Positions 58,199 through 64,000 of a stretch of 64,000 nt of DNA are shown here, in pieces. Numbering within the stretch: the first letter of the stretch is position 1; every line of letters begins with the position of its first letter. The stretch covers positions 1 to 64,000 of the forward strand of contig JAIVFH010000040.1 in the NCBI GenBank assembly GCA_025765595.1. Direction: 5' to 3'. The position numbers and the translations under genes are program-made. Origin of the DNA: Obelidium mucronatum. Its lineage: Eukaryota; Chytridiomycota; Chytridiomycetes; Chytridiales; Chytriomycetaceae. The notes beneath the pieces were generated by a model, which saw nothing but the letters and a program-made list of their open reading frames with translations, did no database searches and was not told where the DNA came from.

Positions 58199-59944
58199 AT
58201 GAACGAGGAAGGATTTGGAGTGACCGATGACTCACCGCCAGTGAACACAAAGAAGGCCATCGCAAAGTCTCTAGTGGCTGCTCTCGTACTATGTTTTGTG
58301 TTCTTTGGAGTAGAGCTGGTTGCTGGCTGGCTCTGCGGATCCCTAGCCATCTTGAGCGATGCTTTCCATTTACTTAGCGATGTTGCAGGCTTTGCAATTA
58401 GTTTGTTTGCGCTTCATATGGGGCAGAAAGGCGCGACGAAAGGTGGGGGGATTGACTTTTGATGGATTTGATAGTTTAGTTAACTTCGCCCTGTTAGATT
58501 TCCCTTTCGGATTCAAGCGGCTCGAAGTTATCGGCGCTATCGTGTCAACGCTTTCTATTTGGTGAATACGCTGCTTACTCTCGGGGCTTTTTGTTACTTT
58601 CCGACTGACCCTCATCACAAAATGTCAGGATTATTACAATTTTTCTGGTCATCGAAGCTGTTAATCGAGTCTTGTCTCCTACTCCAATCGACGCGCCAAT
58701 CATGTTTTGGACTGCTTTATTTGGGGTCGGTGTCAATATTGCACTGGCCTCCACTCTCCACTCAGGATCTACAGCTGGTGGATGCTCGCATGGAGGGGGC
58801 GGAGGGACACTCTCACGGTCATTCTCATGGACATTCCCATGGTCATTCACATTCCCATGGACACGGCCACTCACACGAACACTCTCATCAATCTGGGGGA
58901 TCCCGTAAGCGCTGCACCAGTCCTCAACTCACAATTCCAAACCCCGAAGTAACAGCAAAGGACGAAGAAGAAGGAGTCGATCGTTTTCATCTTCTAGGAC
59001 ACAAGGAATTGATGTCATAGTTGTTGACGGAAATGCAACAGTTAATCAGGGAGGGAGCAGCGGCAGCAGTAGCAGGCCCAGGTAACAATAATGGCTGTAG
59101 CCATGAACATTCGCATGACAACCACAGTCACAGCACACATTCTCGTGGTCGGAATTCTCATCGACACGAACACAAGCCTGTCGGATAGTAATACACACAA
59201 TCACAACTCCGCAGCATGCAGCGATAACCACAAACCTCATAGCCACAGTACACACAATCATTCCCACCAAAGCCACAAACCAATGTCTGTGACAGCAGCC
59301 ACCCCTCTACTTCAATCTAACAATTCCAACACAAACTATGAAAGTATTGATGAATCAGCCCACGATGATCATGCTGCGCAATCATCTACAGCGAAATCAT
59401 GGCTTTGGTTCCTTACATGGAAGACATGGATATCAACGTGAGAGCTGCGGCTGTGCACGTTATTTCAGATCTGATTTCTTCAATTGGCGTTCTCATTGCC
59501 AGTATAATCCTTCTGGTTAAACCAGACTGGGTGATTGTGGATCCGATTTGCACATTCTTTTTTTCCATTTTGGTGTTTGGATCTACAGGCGGATTGATGA
59601 AGCGGTGTTTTGACATTCTGATGGAAGGTAACAAAAACAATGGATATTATAACATCGAAGTGACGCATATTAAATGGAAGTTTTTCACAGGGACCCCGAA
59701 GTCAATAAATACAACGGCAATCGAGCAATCCCTTGTTTCGCTGCCATTTGTAGAAAATGTGAAGCGGTTGACCGTGTGGTCCGTTAGTCAGGATTCGCAT
59801 GTTGCAATTGTAGAATTGGCTATCAGCGCCGCATGTGTAGATGAAGTTGGAGTACATTCGTCGACGGTTGAAGGTGCAACTAGAGTGTTGACGGAGGAGT
59901 TTGGGGTGGGTCAAGTCTGCGTTCAATTAAGTTTTGGTGCTTGA
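58199..59944 (+). CDS. CDF/ZnT-type zinc transporter with disrupted His-rich loop
   Basis: A cation diffusion facilitator that moves Zn2+ out of the cytosol into vacuole or secretory vesicles. TM1-TM2 with the HxxxD site is AILSDAFHLLSDVAGFAISLFALHMG, followed by DFPFGFKRLEVIGA and VNIALASTLHSGSTAGG; TM5 with the second site is MDINVRAAAVHVISDLISSIGVL, then DPICTFFFSILVFGSTGGLMKRC and MEG-TPKS, close to the vertebrate ZnT2/3/4/8 branch. The cytoplasmic loop is extraordinarily His-rich (HSHGHSHGHSH). The loop is not in one frame: an extra G at 58804, a TAG at 59018-59020, a TAG at 59186-59188 needing +1, and a further break between about 59230 and 59400. The two ends are otherwise intact. Confidence 0.8.
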
Positions 59945-60128
59945 GATTGTTCTTTTTTCTGTTAAACGTAATACAGCATGTATACCGATGATTTATCAAA
60001 TATGAACTTGTTGAGCATTGACTCAACTGAAAAATATTGACACCATCCTCAAATTTGTACTGGATTCAATCTATCAGCACTTGAGTAATTGAGTAGTTAA
60101 GGTAGCGGTGCTTTGAAAATAGGGACCT

Positions 60129-62131
60129 TTATTCAACCCTTTGATTAAATTTACGGCCCTCGTCCACCCCTTTGTCTGTGTCGACTCTCCAAAAGAACAA
60201 GAATGCCAATGCAAACTGCAACAATAGGAATACAAACGGCCATAGTTTAGATACACCTGTAGAATCAATGGCTGCCGCGACAAGAGGTCCAATCCATGAG
60301 GAACCTTAAAAGACAATATTAACAAAACCTAAACTTTGCACACACACAAACACCCCCCATTACCAACCTTTATCTGTAATCTCATACAAACTAAAGAATT
60401 CAGACTCCGACCCTGGAGGCAACAACGACGAAAACAAGGCTCGACAAGAACTCTGACTCGCACCCGTCAGGAATCCATGAAGCCCAGCAAATATAAACAA
60501 CTCAATTTTGAATTTGAATCCAATAGGGTTCCCTGGAATCAGTCCAAGAGATCCATACAACGGAATCAAAATGTAGAGACCACTTTGAATCAAAAGAATC
60601 CGCTTTGAGTCCCATTTCGTATAATGCTGGAGTCTATTGAAGGCAAAAGTGCCAAGAAGCGCAAGAATAGGGACCTCGGCAGCGATGATTAAAATATCCA
60701 CGGTTGTGAATCCAAGAACTGATTGTGCATACAGCAGAGCCACGTTTGTGAGCGTGTTGAATGCGTCAGAGTACATGAACCATCCTAGAAGAAACAGAAA
60801 TAGATTTCCAAGTTTTCGGCACTTCTTCAGCGCGCTATAGACTATTTTCAATGATGAATCAACAATCGGGAGAAAGAAACGAAGAATGCAAAACACGAGA
60901 CCCAACCTTTTTTGGTAGAATATGTGGCAATATGTGCGCCTCTTGGGAAATCAGGGCCTGGTCGAGCGCGCAAATGTTTCCATGCAAACGCAATACCAAC
61001 CAACCACAATATTCCACCTAGCGATAATCCAATCTGAAATCCATAATTTGCAGGTAGAGAAGATTCAGGCGGAGCCTTAAAGAGCGTCGCAACCACCCCC
61101 GACAACACCAAAGCAGCAATAATTCCAGAGTAGTTCCAAACAAAGGACGTTGACGAAATATCGTTTGTAACTGCATCTAATTTCGTTACTAGTGCATCAT
61201 GAGGTGTATTTAACTCAGGGGCAAGAAGTCTTATGAAGTCCGGATGATTTCGAGCGAGAGGCGGTAAGGTAAGCGTAGTTGAAGACCCAAGCACAGCCTA
61301 GACAGACAGTAATAATAACACTCAGGATAGCCATGTACATGAACTCATCTGTATATGACAATGTCAGCAACAGGAAAATCGGTAAAAAAAGGCAAAAATA
61401 CCATTTCGCGTGATGGTGGGAATCAATAAGCAACAGACCGCTCCAATGACACTAAATCCAAGCATGAAAGTTTTTCTCCACGCTATATCATGAAACGAAG
61501 AATGAAGGGTCAAATTTGAAGGAAATTTAAGGGTATTCCAACTCACGCCCATGATCTGCAATTGACCCCATTCCCACAAACAAAACAACTTGCAGCAATG
61601 TTGCTACAATAGATCCATAAAAGAAGAATGAAGCTGTGTCCACATACGAATTCCCAATCTTAACAACGCATGAGTAATTTGTAACAGTTGAATTACAAGG
61701 AATAGAGTGATCGGCTGAGGTAAAGCCCACAGCAGCAGTCATTCCCTGGGATATAACGGGCGAAAAGAGAGCAAGAGGAAAGGCTGCAGTGTCCATCAGG
61801 GCACCAAAGAGATACCACGTCTGTGTAATAATTGGTGAGTGATAACTGTTCCCCTCCATGAAATGGCACTTACCCTTAGTTCTTTGATGCTCACTGGTGT
61901 TTGATCAATGTCAGCAAAGGCTTCAAGCATTGCGCTGCTGTCTGAGTCCGTTGGCTTTAGATTCTAAGGCAACCAGTCAATGTCCTTTCACAATAAGCAT
62001 TGAAGAATGAAACCAAACTGATAGTTCAATGTTTGAAGCTGCGAAGCTGCTTGTTTCGTTTTCGTCGAAGGAAGTCGACATTCAAGTCCCAGAGTTGGTA
62101 CAAAACTCACTGAACTTTTTTCACCCGACAT
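60129..62131 (-). CDS. Atg22-like vacuolar transporter, copy A
   Basis: Major facilitator of the Atg22 family, which exports amino acids from the vacuole after autophagy. Start MSGEKSS is a 21-nt exon (62111-62131) with a GTGAGT donor. It continues NLKPTDSDSSAMLEAFADID (61874-61963), TWYLFGALMDTAAFPLALFSP (from 61820), ADHGAWRKTFMLGFSVIGAV, CLGCAWVFNYAYL and PPLARNHPDFIRLLAPE, then GWFMYSDAFNTLTNV, ESEFFSLYEITDKG and the end FFWRVDTDKGVDEGRKFNQRVE. About twelve membrane helices are evident. At 61265 one extra base must be skipped between NYAYL and PPLARNH; the neighbouring paralogue has NYAFIPPLARNH without a break. Confidence 0.88.
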
Positions 62132-62235
62132 TATGAATTTAAGAGCATGTGGGCCAGCACTTCCGTTATTTCCAAGCTACATTTTCACCTTGTCTATAGT
62201 TTATTTAACTTCGTCTTGTTTCATAATGAGAGACA

Positions 62236-64000
62236 TCAAACTTGAACACCGCCATTCTTCTTTGCCTCCTCCCTCTCTCTCTCCAAAGCTCCAAATACCT
62301 TCCCTTCTTCGACTCCGGCAACCACGTCCACACGCGAAAACAAAAACATTCCCAAACCGAATTGAGCGGCCAAGAAAACGAATTGCCAAGATTTGTTGGC
62401 TCCAGAGGTACCAATGGCAGCAACGACCAATGGACCCACCCAAGCCGAACCCTTGTCGACAATTTCATACAAACTAAAGAATTTGGACTCATGGCCAGAA
62501 GGAAGCAATTGAGCAAACAGAGAACGACATGTACTTTGAGTGGCCCCCAAGATAAGTCCATGCAATGTTGCAGCAATGAACAATTCAATCTTTGTCTTGT
62601 ATCCGATTCCCATATTGGTAAATCCTAGACATCCCCAGAGAACAACAACAGTGTAGATGGTGTTGTGAACGAGTAAAAGCCGCTTGGAAGAAATCCCGAA
62701 TCGTGTCTGGAGCTTATTCCATGCCCAAGAACCAAACAACGCAAGAATCGGAACTTCGGCCGCCAGAATCAAAATTTCAGTTGAAGAAAAGCCCTAAAAG
62801 TTTTTGAACTAAGTAAGTGCAAGGCTTAGGCCCAGGACAAACACCCACAAGTTGCTCTTTCGCCCACAAAACAGTTGCGGCAATCAAAGTCATCAAGCCG
62901 TCAGAATAGCAGAACCAGCCAAGCAGAAACAAAAACAAATTCTTGAGCTGTCGAGCTTGATAGATGGCACTGCATACTATAAATCGTAGGCAATACTTTC
63001 AGTCGAATGCACAGCAAAATCGAGAAAGAAACCGCAAACCCACCCTTCTTGGTTGAAAATAAAACCACATTTTCTCCTTCTGGAAATGCTGGTCCTGGTC
63101 TGTCTCTCATTCCCCTGGCGGCAATGACAACTCCCACCAACCAAATAATGCCACCAATACCAACTCCCGCATGGTAAGCATAATCAGCCGGGAAACTAGA
63201 TGGAACCGGCAATACAAAAGCCAAACCAACGATAATCACAAGCAACACAAGAGTTCCTGCATACATGTACACAAACGAAATACTGGAGATGTAGTTTGTA
63301 ACTTCATCCAATTTAAGCAAAAGAGACTCGCGGGTTGCATTTGGGTCTTTGGCAGCAGCCAAGAAAGTCGGGTGGTTTCTTGCCAAAGGAGGAATGAAAG
63401 CGTAATTGAAGACCCAAGTTGATCCCAATGAAACACCAGCCACGATTGTCAGAATGGCAGCCATCCAATAGCTTCCTTTTTGGACAATAGCCAAAAAGAG
63501 AATGCAAGCTACAGATCCCAAGAGAGAGAATCCAAGCATAAACTTTTTTCTGTATGGGCCGTGATCAGCAATCGAGCCGAGGCCAATGAACAGAACAAGC
63601 TGGAGAATGGTGGAAACAACGACAGTCATGAAGTAGAATGAAGACACATCCATCTAATGGGAGAGGGGATTTGGCGTTAGAGAGGCTTGTGCCACCGCAG
63701 CCGGTGTTGATGAACTGACCCATCCACTGCCGACCGGAACAACACACGAATATCCCGAAATGCTTGTATCACACGCAACACTGTGATCTTCTGTCTTGAA
63801 GCCGCCAGAGGCGGCAAGGCCTTGCACAATCAAAGGAATGAAGAAACCTAAAAATAGAGCCAATTTGAGGGCATTAGGACGGCCTCAGCATAGCGCCAAC
63901 TTGGCATGGCGCCAAGACAAACCTTGACAGAAGCTGAAACAGTTACCAAATCGGTCAGCGAGTGTGGGGAAAGAGCAAGTTGAGTTTGTGTCTGATATCA
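62236..64000 (-). CDS. Atg22-like vacuolar transporter, copy B (5' end outside window)
   Basis: A tandem paralogue of copy A in the same orientation, about 50% alike by eye. It includes LGFFIPLIVQGLAASGGFK, SGW-MDVSSFYFMTVVVSTILQLVLFIGLGSIADHG, STWVFNYAFIPPLARNHPTF, GIIWLVGVVIAARGMRDRPG, then the domain AEVPILALFGSWAWNKLQT, ESKFFSLYEIVDKGSAWVGPLV and the end EREREEAKKNGGVQV. Introns use the donor GTCAGT near 63695 and others. The frame is intact throughout, which makes it a direct control for the break in copy A. The N-terminal exon(s) lie past 64000. Confidence 0.88.

Overview
The window is eukaryotic nuclear DNA, most likely from a zoosporic (chytrid-type) fungus. Almost every gene is split by short GT-AG introns of about 50-150 bases, genes are densely packed on both strands, and there are no operons. 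The gene set is fungal in flavour: Prm10/ThrE-like transporter, Atg22 pair, Med20, Tim10, QCR7, Snu66/SART1, COG2, an Ohr/OsmC protein. It also holds flagellar genes that ordinary yeasts and moulds lack: a very large HYDIN-like ASH-domain protein and a RIIAD1-like RIIa protein. Together these point to a fungus with a motile, 9+2-type zoospore. The species itself cannot be read from the sequence.

Layout. 1-5310: tandem 5S rDNA array with three complete 703-bp units and eight 397-bp units that have lost the 5S gene. 5.4-9.8 kb: Prm10/ThrE-like transporter (-) head-to-head with a lysyl-hydroxylase-type glycosyltransferase (+). 9.9-13.9 kb: Snu66/SART1 and a Sec14/CRAL-TRIO protein (+). 14.0-21.4 kb, minus strand: twin CX9C protein, RIIAD1-like protein, cytosolic-type alanyl-tRNA synthetase and an unrecognised gene with repeated exons. 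21.4-23.1 kb: gene-poor, with one small secreted protein. 23.1-25.9 kb: ribonucleotide reductase large subunit. 26.1-38.0 kb: HYDIN-like gene. 38.2-42.3 kb (-): QCR7 and COG2, the latter with a hairpin-repeat array in an intron. 42.3-44.5 kb: Dnmt2 followed by three decayed tandem copies of its own 3' end. 44.8-49.6 kb (-): an acidic orphan, a 711-bp piggyBac-type non-autonomous element and an RBBP4/Hat2 WD40 gene. 49.7-56.7 kb: Ohr, a trans-aconitate-type methyltransferase, Tim10, a NOXRED1-like reductase, Med20, a small basic protein and a Glo3-type ArfGAP. 57.1-59.9 kb: an orphan membrane protein and a ZnT-type CDF zinc transporter. 60.1-64.0 kb (-): two tandem Atg22-like transporters, the second cut by the window edge.

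The most unusual observation is a recurring frame break. In at least ten places, in genes that should be functional (four in SART1, one in AlaRS, one in Atg22-A, others in the CDF, ThrE, CX9C, RIIAD1 and repeat-exon genes), a conserved protein continues only if exactly one extra base is skipped (+1). Several of these sites sit on an in-frame stop codon. RNR1, COG2, Dnmt2, Med20, NOXRED1 and nearly all of the 10-kb HYDIN-like gene have no such break. Single-base insertion errors in the assembly are the default explanation; programmed +1 frameshifting is the interesting alternative. The sequence alone cannot decide between them.
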